From CAYYKK01 sp046351395 (GTDB lineage Bacteria > Myxococcota_A > Polyangia > Polyangiales > Polyangiaceae): 64,000 bases of DNA. The notes under the pieces were generated by a model. That model ran no database searches. It was not told the DNA's origin and was given only the letters and a program-made list of their open reading frames with translations. Location: assembly GCA_046351395.1 (NCBI GenBank), contig JAXLYP010000013.1:62001-126000 (forward strand). Direction: 5' to 3'. Within the stretch, counting starts at the first letter, position 1, and every line of letters starts with the position of its first letter. This document shows positions 1-8,925 of this stretch, in pieces. The position numbers were made by a program, and so were the translations under genes.

Positions 1-1112
1 TCGGTCCACGCCTGCGGGATCAAGTAGAGGACGCGCGTCCCGGGCGTCCGGAACCACTGCCGCTTCCACGTGTTCACCATCGCGACGGACTCGTCATGAT
101 AGAGGCCCGTCGCGTCGATCGCCTTCTCGACCTCCTCGCCCAGCGTGGTCGCGAACGAGTCGAGATCCGCGGCGTCGTCCAGCGACGGGACTTGCCCCTC
201 GATCGACGACGCGGGCGCGAGCGGCGCCGCGGTGGTCACGAACGCGCCGCGGTCCCCGTCGACGTGGATCAGGAACGCACGGGGGATCGCGGCCCCGTAG
301 TGGTTCGCGACCCGCACCACCCCTCCGACCTCCGCCGTGACGGTCACGGGGAGCTCGAAGTTGCCGAGCCCTCGGTAAAAGAGGAACTTCTCCGCCTGCG
401 CGCCGCCGGGCGCAGAGGCGAAGCGCACGGGGTTCGATGCGACATCGCGAGCGAACGACCACGTGAACTCGTCGAGCGGCGCGTCCGAAAGCGCGGGCGC
501 TGCCGCGCGATCGAGGACCTCGACCTCGCCCCAGTCGAGCAGGCCATCGGCGACCGAGGTGTAGTCCGCCCTGCACTGCTCCGAGTTGAACGGGGTCGTC
601 AGATCGAACACCGGATCATGCCACGCGGTGCTCGCGCCGCCCGAGGTCGGTCCGATGATCGCGGGCGTGAACCGCTGCACGGCGGGGTACCACTGCGTGA
701 AGACACCTCGCGGGAAGGCGACCGCGGCGGTCACCTTCCGCGGGACGTCCGAGTAGAAGTACGTGACGGGGGTCTCCATCTTCACTTCGACCGAGCTCTC
801 GGGCGTGGCCTTTCCGCCGCTCACGCGGTCGTAGACGAACGCCGGGAGATCCTCCTGCTCGTGGTGGAGCCCCCGCTGGAGCGATCCGTCGGAGCCGACG
901 ACGACCGTGTCCGTGCCCCACTCGTGGACGACGAAGCCATGCCCGTCGTATGCGCTCGCGTCGACGTCGGCGATGGGCTCGGTGGTCCATGAGAGCGTCG
1001 CCTCGGTGCGAGGGCGGTCGCTCCGCGGGTCGACGAGGGTGATCTCGCTGCAGCCGAGCTGCACGAGGGCAAGAGCGGTGAGGGACGTGAACGCAAGCGA
1101 CTGGGTTACCAT
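1..1112 (-). CDS. Secreted lipoprotein with a VHEWGT motif, 3' end cut by the window edge
   Basis: The frame stays open from an ATG at 1112 to the left edge, so about 370 N-terminal residues are visible and the C-terminus is missing. The protein starts with a hydrophobic signal ending in a lipobox (VQLGC, Cys about residue 21), so it should be a lipid-anchored envelope protein. Around residue 60 it carries FVVHEWGT, a motif I know from uncharacterised exported proteins of Planctomycetes and Myxococcota. No catalytic motif is recognisable. It runs in the same direction as the operon upstream of it on the minus strand but is separated by about 200 nt and a strong hairpin, so it is probably its own transcript. 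The identity as a real gene is well supported by the signal peptide and codon use; the function is unknown. Confidence 0.8.
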   Translation of the reverse strand, partial: MVTQSLAFTSLTALALVQLGCSEITLVDPRSDRPRTEATLSWTTEPIADVDASAYDGHGFVVHEWGTDTVVVGSDGSLQRGLHHEQEDLPAFVYDRVSGGKATPESSVEVKMETPVTYFYSDVPRKVTAAVAFPRGVFTQWYPAVQRFTPAIIGPTSGGASTAWHDPVFDLTTPFNSEQCRADYTSVADGLLDWGEVEVLDRAAAPALSDAPLDEFTWSFARDVASNPVRFASAPGGAQAEKFLFYRGLGNFELPVTVTAEVGGVVRVANHYGAAIPRAFLIHVDGDRGAFVTTAAPLAPASSIEGQVPSLDDAADLDSFATTLGEEVEKAIDATGLYHDESVAMVNTWKRQWFRTPGTRVLYLIPQAWT

Positions 1113-1293
1113 GTGGTTCCTCCGCCGCCCCGCTGAGCGAGACTCGTGCCACCCAGCTGGGACACCGAGTCCCACGACCTTGGCCGCGAAATTGCGCAAA
1201 CCCCTGCACCCAGATTCGTTTGATGGCCCTTCGGCGGGTTACCGGGTTACCAGTTGGAAACCCGAATCTCACGGCCGACGGCCGCCGTCCGAC

Positions 1294-1323
1294 CTAGAGC
1301 GACAAACAGGGTTGTCGCTCTAG
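1294..1323 (-). terminator. Perfect 12-bp hairpin at the end of the FadL/propeller operon
   Basis: CTAGAGCGACAA (1294-1305) and its exact complement (1312-1323) flank a 6-nt loop. The TAG stop codon of the propeller lipoprotein (1320-1322) lies inside the stem. There is no clear T-tract. A role as transcription terminator or mRNA 3'-end stabiliser is inferred from position. Confidence 0.55.
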
Positions 1324-2294
1324 GGTGGGCTCGCGGGGGGCAGCGCGAACGTGGCGGGCGCGAGGCCTGCGATCACGCTCGGCTTGGTGGACGTGCGGGA
1401 GGCGTTCTCCGTGGCGAAGAGGAGCGTGAACCCGTCGAACCGGATCACGCTCGGCTCGCGCACGTCGAGGAGCGCGTTCGGCGCGAGCAGGATCGCCGAG
1501 GATCGCTCGAGCGCTCGGTCGGCGCCGTCGAGGAAGCGCGAGGCGATGCCGATTTGGGCGCCCGTCTTGGTCGGCGCGGTGAAGTACACGTCGAGGATCG
1601 GGCGCCCCTCCTCCGACGCGCGCTGGACCGCACACGGTGAACCCGCGGACGTGAGGACCGGCGCGTCGGACGCGAGCGTGAAGGCGTGGCCGTCCGGAGA
1701 AGTGGCCTCGAGGATCGCGGGGCCGTCGACCTCGAAGAACATGTCGAACGTCCCGTCCGCGAGCTGCACCACGCTCGGGCTCGATCCGTCGAGCAGGGGC
1801 TCGGGATCGAACTCGAACGATGCGCCGTCCGCGCTCGTGGCGAGGGCGATGCCGCCCCCGGTCTCCACGTAGAGAAAGATCCCCGACGGCGTTCGCACCG
1901 CGCTCGGCGCGCCGACGTGGCCGTCCATCCAGTCGAGCGTCGGCGTCAGCACGACCGTCCCCGGAACGGGGAAGCTCCGCCCGTCGACCGCGTCGAAGCG
2001 CGCGATGCGATCCGTCGGCGCGTTGGGATCCTCGTCCTTCTCGACGCCAGCGAAGTACCCGATCACGTCGAGCGTGCGCGGGTCGCCGTCCGCGTCGACG
2101 ACGGAGGGGTCCCGGTAGAAGAACGTGTTGTCCTGGATCGCGAACGGCGGGAGCTGGTTCGCGCCGATCTCTCCGGAGGCGAGCAGGCGGAACGGGCCGA
2201 GGCGCGCGGAGGGAGGGTTCTCGAGGCCCGCGTGCCCGTCCGCGAGCGTCGCGCAGCCCGCGAGCAAGAGGGCGAAGAGCGGCGCGCGCCTCAT
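1320..2294 (-). CDS. Lipoprotein predicted to be a five-bladed beta-propeller (GH43-like fold)
   Basis: The 324-residue protein begins with a lipoprotein signal (LLLAGC, Cys about residue 14). It contains five regularly spaced repeats with a PS[VA]-type core (RDPSV, GAPSA, SSPSV, GSPCA, REPSV), each followed by a hydrophobic strand pair. This matches the blade pattern of five-bladed propellers such as glycosyl hydrolase families 43 and 62. The conserved acidic residues of a GH43 active site cannot be assigned with confidence, so enzymatic activity is open. Its ATG overlaps the TGA of the upstream FadL-type gene (ATGA), indicating translational coupling in one operon of two barrels and this lipoprotein. 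It could be a periplasmic binding or hydrolytic partner of those barrels. Confidence 0.75.
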   Translation of the reverse strand: MRRAPLFALLLAGCATLADGHAGLENPPSARLGPFRLLASGEIGANQLPPFAIQDNTFFYRDPSVVDADGDPRTLDVIGYFAGVEKDEDPNAPTDRIARFDAVDGRSFPVPGTVVLTPTLDWMDGHVGAPSAVRTPSGIFLYVETGGGIALATSADGASFEFDPEPLLDGSSPSVVQLADGTFDMFFEVDGPAILEATSPDGHAFTLASDAPVLTSAGSPCAVQRASEEGRPILDVYFTAPTKTGAQIGIASRFLDGADRALERSSAILLAPNALLDVREPSVIRFDGFTLLFATENASRTSTKPSVIAGLAPATFALPPASPP

Positions 2295-3619
2295 CGAAAC
2301 CCCGCCCCGAGCGTCGCGCCGAAGCTCAGCATCTCGCCCCGCTGTCGATAGTCGCCCACGAGATCCGCCGGATCCTTCTTGAGCGTGATTCGCTCGGGGA
2401 GGTGCGAGTACGCGAAATGGAGGTCGAGCGACACGTTCGGCTGCCGCATCACGGCGCCCGCACCGAAGGAGAACGTGTGCCGATCGGCGTCCATGAAGTT
2501 CGTGAGCCCCGACTGCGGTGGCACGGGGGACATCTCGAACACGTACCCCGCGCGCAGCGCGACGCGCGCGAACGCTCGCTCGTCGAGGCCGGGGACGAAC
2601 CACTCGACGCCGAGGCGCGGCACCACGCGATCCTCGAACGCCGGCGGGATGGGCGTCGTGGGCTGCACGTCGGCGGGCAGATCCACCGCGACCTCCGGGG
2701 GCGGCTTCGCGCGGAGGGACGCGGTCGTCTTCGCGGTGGGGCTGTCGTAGCCGGACCAGTGGACGTACGAGAGATCCGCGTTGACGTGGAGGTCCTTCAC
2801 CGGGTGGAGGCTCGTCCCGACCACCAGCTGCGCGGGGAGGAACGCCGCGACGGTGCGCGACTCGAGCGTGTAGGTGAGGGGGACGCCGATGCCGCCGAAG
2901 TCGATGTCGCCGTGGAGGAGCGCGTCGAGCGAGAGCTCGAGCTTCGTCTCGTGCCGGTACACGAGGGCGACGTCCGCGCCGCGCCCGAGGTGGAAGCGGA
3001 GCCCCGCCTCGGGGTAGCGCACGCTCGTCAGGTTCGCGTCCACCTGGTGGCGCAGGTGCGAATCGAACGGCGAGAGGGCCTTCGCGGTGCCCGTGATTTC
3101 GAACCGGCCCTCGGTCGCCGCGAGGAACGAGACGCCGCCGCCGAGCTCGAGCCAGTCGACGGGGCGGATCGCGGCGTTCGCGGTCAGGAAGAGCACCGCG
3201 GCGCGGCTGTCGTAGAGCTCCCACCGCGGGACGCCCTCGCGCAGCGCCGTCACGCGCGACAGCCCGTCGTCCGGGATGTGCGCGGCGATGCCGATCGCGA
3301 GCGGGAACAGCCCGAACACCTTGCCGCCCGCGGCGACGCCGAACGCGAGTCCGTGCACCGGATCGACGCCGCTGTCCCGGTCGTTCGCGTAGAGGTTGTT
3401 GATCGCGTACTCGTACCCGATCGACAGCCGCAGGCCCGTGTCGCCCGCGAGGCCCGCGGGGTTGTAGTAGTTCGCGCTGAAGTCGGTCGTGTCCGCGGCG
3501 ACGGCGCCGCCCATCGCCGCGGGGCGCGACCCGAAGCCGTAGGTCCAGGGCTCGTGCGCGAGCGCGGTGGACGGCGCGAGCGCCACGAGAGAAGCCGCGA
3601 GGAGTCGCCCGCGCGCCAT
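2291..3619 (-). CDS. FadL/OmpP1/TodX-family outer-membrane transporter
   Basis: The 442-residue product has a cleavable signal peptide ending near STALA-HEPW. It then shows the FadL N-terminal hallmark: a Gly/Ala-rich hatch segment (RPAAMGGAV) followed by an NPAGLA motif, and a long run of alternating amphipathic strands ending in a C-terminal aromatic/Arg strand. FadL proteins are 14-strand outer-membrane barrels that let hydrophobic compounds such as long-chain fatty acids or aromatics diffuse laterally into the membrane. The start codon overlaps the stop of the upstream paralogue by one base and the stop overlaps the next start. Substrate cannot be read from sequence. Confidence 0.88.
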   Translation of the reverse strand: MARGRLLAASLVALAPSTALAHEPWTYGFGSRPAAMGGAVAADTTDFSANYYNPAGLAGDTGLRLSIGYEYAINNLYANDRDSGVDPVHGLAFGVAAGGKVFGLFPLAIGIAAHIPDDGLSRVTALREGVPRWELYDSRAAVLFLTANAAIRPVDWLELGGGVSFLAATEGRFEITGTAKALSPFDSHLRHQVDANLTSVRYPEAGLRFHLGRGADVALVYRHETKLELSLDALLHGDIDFGGIGVPLTYTLESRTVAAFLPAQLVVGTSLHPVKDLHVNADLSYVHWSGYDSPTAKTTASLRAKPPPEVAVDLPADVQPTTPIPPAFEDRVVPRLGVEWFVPGLDERAFARVALRAGYVFEMSPVPPQSGLTNFMDADRHTFSFGAGAVMRQPNVSLDLHFAYSHLPERITLKKDPADLVGDYRQRGEMLSFGATLGAGFR

Positions 3620-4929
3620 CAGAACCCCACCCCGAGCTGGGTCCCGCCCGCGAGGACGACGCCGCTGGTCTTCACGTTGGGCACGCCCGGGTTGTCCGCC
3701 CCGATCTGGCCCAGCTTCTCGTGGGTTCGACCGTGGAGGAGCTGCACTTGACCGAAGAAGTCGAGCGAGAGCCCGGCGACGACGGGCTTCGCGAGGTCGA
3801 GCCCAGCACCGAACGAGAACAGGCTCCGGTGTTCGTCGTAGAGGTTCGTCTCCCCTCGCTGCTCGGGGGCGGCGCCCATCTCGAACGCGTACCCGGCGCG
3901 GATCCGGAGATCGACGCCCGGGCGCGCGCCCCACACGTACTCGGCCGCGATCCGAGGGACCACGGTGTCGTGGAAGTCCGGCGCGGGGGGCACGAGCGCG
4001 TCGCACGGCGTGATCTCGCCGGTCACCTCGTCGAGCGGACAACGGACGGTCGCCTCGGGCGCGCCGGGGTAGGCGGACCAGTGCTTCCAGGTGACCGACA
4101 CCGCGCCGCGCACGGGGCCGGTCGTGCGCGCGAACTCCGCCGTGAGCTGGTGGGGATCGTACTGGGCGATCCCCGAGATCTCGAGCGGTGGCACCGTGAT
4201 CGATCCGAGGTCTTTCACGAGGATCTCCACGTTGAACCGCCCCACGAGCTCGCCGTGGAACGAGATGCCCGCGCGCCAATCCTTCCCGACGTCGAGGCTC
4301 GCGCCGACGATCGGGGCGTAGGACGCGACGAGCGTGTCCTCGACGACGCTCCCGATCTTCCCGGTCGCGTCGACCGCGACGCGCACATGCCCGTCGAGCG
4401 CGGCGAGCGCGGCGACGCCGCCGCCGAGGTGGAGCCCCATGGACCTGCCGCGCTCCTTCCACCACGACAGATCGACGCCCGCGCCGGCCTGGACCGCGAC
4501 GCTCTGCGTGCGATCGGGCAAGAGGAACTGCTTCGTCTCCGGGTAGAGGATGTTGCCGCGGACGATCAGGTCGAACGGCGTGAAGAACCCCACGCCGAGC
4601 GTGATGCGGTCCTTCATCACGCCGGGGAGGGGCACGGGGAGGACCGCGCCGATGATGGACCCCGAGAGCGACTTGTAGCCGAGGCGCTCGGGGGCGTTGA
4701 GTTCGAACGCCGCGCCCATCACGCCGAGCGTGAGCTTGGTGTCGTGCGCGTAGGGGAGGAGCGCGGGGTTCGCGTAGACGGCCTCGAACCCCTCGGCCCA
4801 CGCCGTTCCGGTGCCCGCGAGCGCGCTCGACCGGGCGCCGTAACTGAACACGTCCTCCGGGGACGCCGACGCCTCGCGCGCCGCCAGCGCGGAGAGGAGG
4901 ATCGCCGGGAGGAGGGCGGAGGCGCGCAT
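3619..4929 (-). CDS. FadL/OmpP1/TodX-family outer-membrane transporter, first gene of the operon
   Basis: The start was set at ATG 4929 because the segment from there is a proper signal peptide (ALLPAILLSALAAREASA); an upstream in-frame start would prefix it with 13 odd residues. The mature protein (436 residues in all) carries the FadL signature, YGARSSALAGTGTA followed by YANPALLP, and beta-barrel strands to the last residue (LGVGF). It is clearly homologous to the next gene but divergent, so an old duplication. Two distinct FadL proteins in one operon with a lipoprotein suggest uptake or export of a hydrophobic compound. It is transcribed divergently from the rlmN-like gene, with 67 nt between. 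Confidence 0.88.
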   Translation of the reverse strand: MRASALLPAILLSALAAREASASPEDVFSYGARSSALAGTGTAWAEGFEAVYANPALLPYAHDTKLTLGVMGAAFELNAPERLGYKSLSGSIIGAVLPVPLPGVMKDRITLGVGFFTPFDLIVRGNILYPETKQFLLPDRTQSVAVQAGAGVDLSWWKERGRSMGLHLGGGVAALAALDGHVRVAVDATGKIGSVVEDTLVASYAPIVGASLDVGKDWRAGISFHGELVGRFNVEILVKDLGSITVPPLEISGIAQYDPHQLTAEFARTTGPVRGAVSVTWKHWSAYPGAPEATVRCPLDEVTGEITPCDALVPPAPDFHDTVVPRIAAEYVWGARPGVDLRIRAGYAFEMGAAPEQRGETNLYDEHRSLFSFGAGLDLAKPVVAGLSLDFFGQVQLLHGRTHEKLGQIGADNPGVPNVKTSGVVLAGGTQLGVGF

Positions 4930-4996
4930 GGCGGTGAAAGCATGCGGAACCTCCGGCGCACGGGACAACTTTTGACCGCCGGGGTAGAAGCAGCCC

Positions 4997-6091
4997 GTGC
5001 GTGCGAAGATTCAAGGCCTGACCCCGGACGCGCTCGCGGCGCTCGCGGGGATCGACCTCCCGGACGCGCGCCGCATCGTCTCCCTCGCGCACCGAACCGG
5101 TCAGCTGCCGACGCGCGCCCCCGCGACGGTCCGCCGCGCCGCGCTCGACCGCGTACGTGAGATCGCCGAGGTCGGCTCCCTCGAGGTGGCCTCGAGAGCC
5201 GCGAGCCGCGAGGATCCATTCGTCAAGCTGGTTGTCGAACTGGACGATGGCCGCGTCATCGAGACGGTGCGCATCCCGCTCGAGAAGCCCGGGCGGTTCT
5301 CCGTGTGCGTCAGCTCCCAGGTGGGTTGCGCGCTCGCGTGCGCGTTCTGCGCGACCGGTCGCATGGGCCTCGTTCGGAACCTGGAGGCCTGGGAAATCGT
5401 GGAGCAGGTGGGGATCGTGAGCCGCTCCCTCCCCGAAGGCGCACGCGTCCACAGCGTGGTGTTCCAGGGGATGGGCGAGCCGCTCGCGAACGCGGATCGG
5501 GTGATCGCCGCCGTCCGCGTGCTCTCCGATCCGTCCGCGCTCGCCATCGATCAGCGCAACATCACGGTCACGACGGCGGGCGTCCCCGCGGGGATCCGGA
5601 GGCTCACGCGCGAGGTCCCGCACGTGCGCCTCGGCGTGTCGCTCGGGGACGTGCGGCCGAAGCGGCGCGCGTCCCTGATGCCCATCGACCGGACGAACCC
5701 GCTCGAGGAGGTCCTCGACGCGGCGGGCGACCACGCGCGCGTGAGCGGCTACTCGCCGATGTTCGCGTACACGCTCCTCGCCGGCGAGAACGACGGCGCC
5801 GACGCGTGCGCCGCGCTCGCCGACCTGGTGCTCGCGTTCGGGGCGCGGTTCGGCGTGCGCCCGCGCCTCAGCCTGATCCCGCTGAACCCCGTCGAGGGCG
5901 CCGCGTTCGTGCGCCAATCGATCGCCGCGCTCGACGCGTTCCGCGACGGCCTTCGGGCGCGCGGCGTCCCGTCGATCGTGCGCTACTCGGGCGGCGCGGA
6001 CGTGGGCGCGGCGTGCGGTCAGCTCGCGACGTCGTCCACGCGCGATCGGCGTCCGAGGGCGGAAGCTTCGCGCGAACCCGCGGGATCGTGA
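4997..6091 (+). CDS. rlmN: RlmN/Cfr-family radical-SAM 23S rRNA/tRNA adenine-C2 methyltransferase
   Basis: The 364-residue protein contains the radical-SAM cluster motif CALACAFC (Cys111, Cys115, Cys118) and the family motifs VVFQGMGEPL, TTAGVP and LIPLNPVEG. The second conserved cysteine that carries the protein-bound methyl intermediate is present in GAACGQ (about residue 340). RlmN methylates A2503 of 23S rRNA and A37 of some tRNAs, using two SAM. The first 20 residues resemble the RlmN N-terminal helical domain but are short. The 24 residues after the catalytic Cys are rich in Arg, Ser and Ala and look like a variable tail. The start is GTG with no Shine-Dalgarno; a TAGAAG hexamer lies six bases before it, consistent with a leaderless transcript. 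RlmN rather than the resistance enzyme Cfr is favoured by its single-copy housekeeping look, not proven. Confidence 0.88.
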   Translation: MRAKIQGLTPDALAALAGIDLPDARRIVSLAHRTGQLPTRAPATVRRAALDRVREIAEVGSLEVASRAASREDPFVKLVVELDDGRVIETVRIPLEKPGRFSVCVSSQVGCALACAFCATGRMGLVRNLEAWEIVEQVGIVSRSLPEGARVHSVVFQGMGEPLANADRVIAAVRVLSDPSALAIDQRNITVTTAGVPAGIRRLTREVPHVRLGVSLGDVRPKRRASLMPIDRTNPLEEVLDAAGDHARVSGYSPMFAYTLLAGENDGADACAALADLVLAFGARFGVRPRLSLIPLNPVEGAAFVRQSIAALDAFRDGLRARGVPSIVRYSGGADVGAACGQLATSSTRDRRPRAEASREPAGS

Positions 6092-6199
6092 TAGCAACGA
6101 GCGAGCACTGATCGGAGGGTGCGGCCCCGCTCGTCGTCGCTGGCGAGAGGGCCCGCAGGATCCGCGCGGGTCGGGCCGCCCGCGAGAGGAGATTCCTCC

Positions 6200-7747
6200 A
6201 TGCTCGTCGTCGGCCTCCTGTTCGCTCTCGGGTACCTCGCGATCGCGTTCGAGCGCCCGCTCGGCGTGAACAAGGCGGCGAGCGCGCTCCTCGTCGGCGT
6301 GACGACCTGGACCGCGGTCGCGATCGGCCGGGAGCCGGGCCCCGTGGTCGCGTCGCTGCTCCACCACCTCGGGGAGGTCTCGGGCGTCGTGTTCTTCGTG
6401 CTCGGCGCGATGGTCGTGGTCGAGCTCATCGATGCGCATCGCGGCTTCGAGTTCATCACGTCGCGCATCACGACGCGGAGCCGCCGCAAGCTGCTCGTCG
6501 CCGTCACCGCGCTCTCGTTCGTGCTGTCGGCCGTCCTCGACAACCTCACCACGTCCGTCGTCATGATGTCCGTCGTCCGCAAGCTCGTGAAGAGCGAGGA
6601 CGATCGGATGCGGTTCGGCGGGATGGTCGTCGTGGCCGCGAACGCGGGCGGCGCCTGGTCCCCCATCGGCGACGTCACGACCACGATGCTCTGGGCGGGG
6701 GGGCAGGTGACCTCGTGGGCGATGATCCGGACGGTCATCGTCCCCTCGCTCGTCAGCGTGCTCGTGCCGCTCGCCTGGGTCCAGCAGCGCATGAAGGGCG
6801 AGGTGCTCCGCGCGCCCGACGAGCGGTCGCCGCGGCTCGAGGCGTGGAAGCGCGAGTCCGAGCAGGCCTTGGGGCCGGACGCGGATCGAGTCGTCGCGAC
6901 GCTCCCGCCGGAGGCCGCCGCGGTCGGGCAGACGCTCGTCGCGCTCGACCTCCGCGCGCGCTCGAACGCCTGGGTGGCCTCGATCGATCGGGACGGGCGG
7001 ACGCTCGAGCCCGCGCCGAACGAGCCGCTTCGCGCGGGCGACGCGCTCACGCTCCGAGGGGACCGCGCGGCCATCGGGCGCGCGCTCGGGGTCCTCGCGT
7101 GGAACGAGGCGGACGAGCCCACGAGCCCCGTGGTGCGCGTCGTGGTGTTCGCCACGGGCGTCGCCGCGCTCCTCTCCGTGCCGCTGTTCTCGGCGCTCAC
7201 GCACCTCCCCCCGTTCATGGGCATCCTGCTCGGCCTCGGCGTCCTCTGGGCGGTGACGGAGGTCGTCCACCGCCGCCGAGACGATCGGGAGCGCCCGTTC
7301 TCGGTCGCGTCCGTCTTGCAGCGCGTGGACTCCTCGAGCGTCCTCTTCTTCCTCGGGATCCTCCTCGCGATCGGCGCGCTCGGCAGCGCGGGCCTCCTCT
7401 CGACGCTCGCGTCCACGCTCGACCGCCGCGTCGGAGACCCGGACGTCATCACGCTGCTCATCGGCCTCGCCTCGTCCGTGGTGGACAACGTGCCGCTCGT
7501 CGCGGCCGCGCAGGGTATGTACCCCCTCGCGGCGTTCCCGGTGGACCACGGGTTCTGGCTGTTCCTCGCGTACTGCGCCGGGACGGGCGGGAGCATCCTC
7601 ATCATCGGATCTGCGGCGGGGGTCGCCGTCATGGGGGTGCAACGGATCGGCTTCGGCTGGTACGTGCGGCACATGTCGCTGCCCGCGCTCGCGGGGTACG
7701 CGGCGGGCGCGGGCGCCTACCTCGCGCAGCGCCTCCTGCTCGGGTGA
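6200..7747 (+). CDS. nhaD: NhaD-type Na+/H+ antiporter with an inserted TrkA-C-like domain
   Basis: The start is ATG 6200, preceded by GAGAGGAG. The 515-residue product has two hydrophobic halves of the ion-transporter superfamily. It contains DNLTTSVVMM and AANAGGAWSPIGDVTTTMLW in the first half and SVVDNVPLVAAA with GTGGSILIIGSAAGVAV in the second; these inverted D-N and G-S motifs are typical of NhaD. Between the halves (about residues 230-310) lies a soluble segment, VGQTLVALDLRARSNAWVASI followed by LRAGDALTLRGDRAAI, which resembles the RCK_C/TrkA-C fold that in other transporters senses ligands. Such insertions are known in SLC13-type carriers; in an NhaD I regard it as unusual. The downstream neighbour is convergent, so the gene seems monocistronic. 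Confidence 0.85.
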   Translation: MLVVGLLFALGYLAIAFERPLGVNKAASALLVGVTTWTAVAIGREPGPVVASLLHHLGEVSGVVFFVLGAMVVVELIDAHRGFEFITSRITTRSRRKLLVAVTALSFVLSAVLDNLTTSVVMMSVVRKLVKSEDDRMRFGGMVVVAANAGGAWSPIGDVTTTMLWAGGQVTSWAMIRTVIVPSLVSVLVPLAWVQQRMKGEVLRAPDERSPRLEAWKRESEQALGPDADRVVATLPPEAAAVGQTLVALDLRARSNAWVASIDRDGRTLEPAPNEPLRAGDALTLRGDRAAIGRALGVLAWNEADEPTSPVVRVVVFATGVAALLSVPLFSALTHLPPFMGILLGLGVLWAVTEVVHRRRDDRERPFSVASVLQRVDSSSVLFFLGILLAIGALGSAGLLSTLASTLDRRVGDPDVITLLIGLASSVVDNVPLVAAAQGMYPLAAFPVDHGFWLFLAYCAGTGGSILIIGSAAGVAVMGVQRIGFGWYVRHMSLPALAGYAAGAGAYLAQRLLLG

Positions 7748-7755
7748 TCCCGCGA

Positions 7756-8130
7756 TCAGCGCCCGAGCTGGTGCTCGAGCTCCTCGCGCTCGCGAGCGAC
7801 GCAGTCGACGAGGCAGAGCTGTCGATCCCGACCGTCGAGCTTGTCGCACCCGCACGCGGCGAGCGCCTTGGGATCGGGCGCGGGCGTCGCACAGAGGATC
7901 GGATCGATCACGCAGATATCGTCCTCCGAGGCCGCGGACGCCGCGGGGTCGGGCGCGCGCGCCGCGCGCGGGCGTCGGGGAGGTGCGCTCGACGCGGCCC
8001 GCGGCGAGGCCTCCACGGTGTCGGAGGTGGCGCTCGGCTGCGCCGCGTCCGCCGGCGCGCCGGCGCTCGCGCACGCCGCGATCACCGTCACGGCGAGGCA
8101 GAGCCAAGCGGGGTTCGGAGGCGCGCGCAC
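7756..8130 (-). CDS. Small lipoprotein of unknown function
   Basis: The 124-residue product has a lipoprotein signal with the Cys at about residue 20 (VIAACASAG), an Ala/Pro/Arg-rich linker, and a compact C-terminal part with five cysteines (ICVIDPILC, CGCDK, QLCLVDC) ending in a charged helix. The even spacing of Cys suggests disulfides in the periplasm. It is convergent to the nhaD-type gene (8-nt gap) and divergent from tatB. I recognise no family. Confidence 0.65.
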   Translation of the reverse strand: MRAPPNPAWLCLAVTVIAACASAGAPADAAQPSATSDTVEASPRAASSAPPRRPRAARAPDPAASAASEDDICVIDPILCATPAPDPKALAACGCDKLDGRDRQLCLVDCVAREREELEHQLGR

Positions 8131-8187
8131 GCGCCGAGCGTATCACTTGGCTGGATCCGTCCGAGGCGCGGAGCTAGCGTAACCCGC

Positions 8188-8925
8188 GTGTTCGGAATGA
8201 GCGGCGCCGAGATCCTCCTCATCCTCGTGGTGGGAGTGATCGTCATCGGCCCGAAGCGACTGCCCGGGATGATGCGGACGCTCGGCCGCTGGATCGCGCG
8301 GGCGCGGCGGACGATCTTCGAGGTGCGCGCGAACACGGGCATCGACAAGCTGATCCGCGAGGAGGGCCTCGAGAACGAGATCCGCGAGATCTCGAGCCTC
8401 ACGCGCTCGAACGTCCTCTCCACGCTCGTGACCAACAACCCGGTCGCCGCGGCCACGCGGAGCATCTCGGGCGCGCTGAGCGCGCCGCTCCCCGCGCCAC
8501 CGCCGAAGAAGGCGGTGGTGACGGAGCTCGCGCCTTCCTCCGCGGCCGCGCCGAGCTCGGGGACCGACGGCGCGAGCACGGCAGCCAAGATCGCGCCCGA
8601 AGTTTCGCCCGCCGAGCCCGCGCAGATGGTCGGTCCGACCCCGAACGCCGCCGCGCTGAGCCTCATCAAACCCGCCGCGGGCAACGTCAGCCGGCGCGAC
8701 GAGGACGTCCTTCGGCTCCTCATGCGCGCCGCGACGGGCTCGACACGGGATCGCGAGTACCCCACGATCGGGTGCGACGCGTACGACGTGATGCCCGACG
8801 ACATCGACGATCCCGAGGCCTACACGGACGAGCCCCCCGAGCTCGACGGCGCTCCCGCGCCGGAGGAGCTCGCCGCCGCGAAGCCCGAGGCGCCCGAGGA
8901 GCCGGAGATCGAGAGGGCCGTGTGA
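8188..8925 (+). CDS. tatB: Twin-arginine translocase subunit TatB (TatA/B family) with long C-terminal tail
   Basis: Starting at GTG 8188 the product begins FGMSGAEILLILVVGVIVIG, a single N-terminal TM helix, then PKRLPGM and an amphipathic helix, the standard TatA/TatB architecture. A Glu at the start of the helix and the F-G-x-S start favour TatB. TatB recognises twin-arginine signal peptides together with TatC. At 245 residues it is long for the family: residues 95-245 are an Ala/Pro/Glu-rich, probably disordered and acidic tail. The stop overlaps the tatC GTG. No separate tatA is in the window. A TAGCGT hexamer seven bases before the start and no Shine-Dalgarno suggest a leaderless message. 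Confidence 0.85.
   Translation: MFGMSGAEILLILVVGVIVIGPKRLPGMMRTLGRWIARARRTIFEVRANTGIDKLIREEGLENEIREISSLTRSNVLSTLVTNNPVAAATRSISGALSAPLPAPPPKKAVVTELAPSSAAAPSSGTDGASTAAKIAPEVSPAEPAQMVGPTPNAAALSLIKPAAGNVSRRDEDVLRLLMRAATGSTRDREYPTIGCDAYDVMPDDIDDPEAYTDEPPELDGAPAPEELAAAKPEAPEEPEIERAV

Noticed and set aside
96..992. A plus-strand gene at the left end
   Set aside because: Arg-rich composition; the minus-strand frame has a lipoprotein signal and VHEWGT motif.
2291..8146. A very long open frame on the minus strand across rlmN and nhaD
   Set aside because: Its protein is Arg/Asp/Glu-rich without domains apart from the real FadL at its end; it is the antisense shadow expected at high GC.
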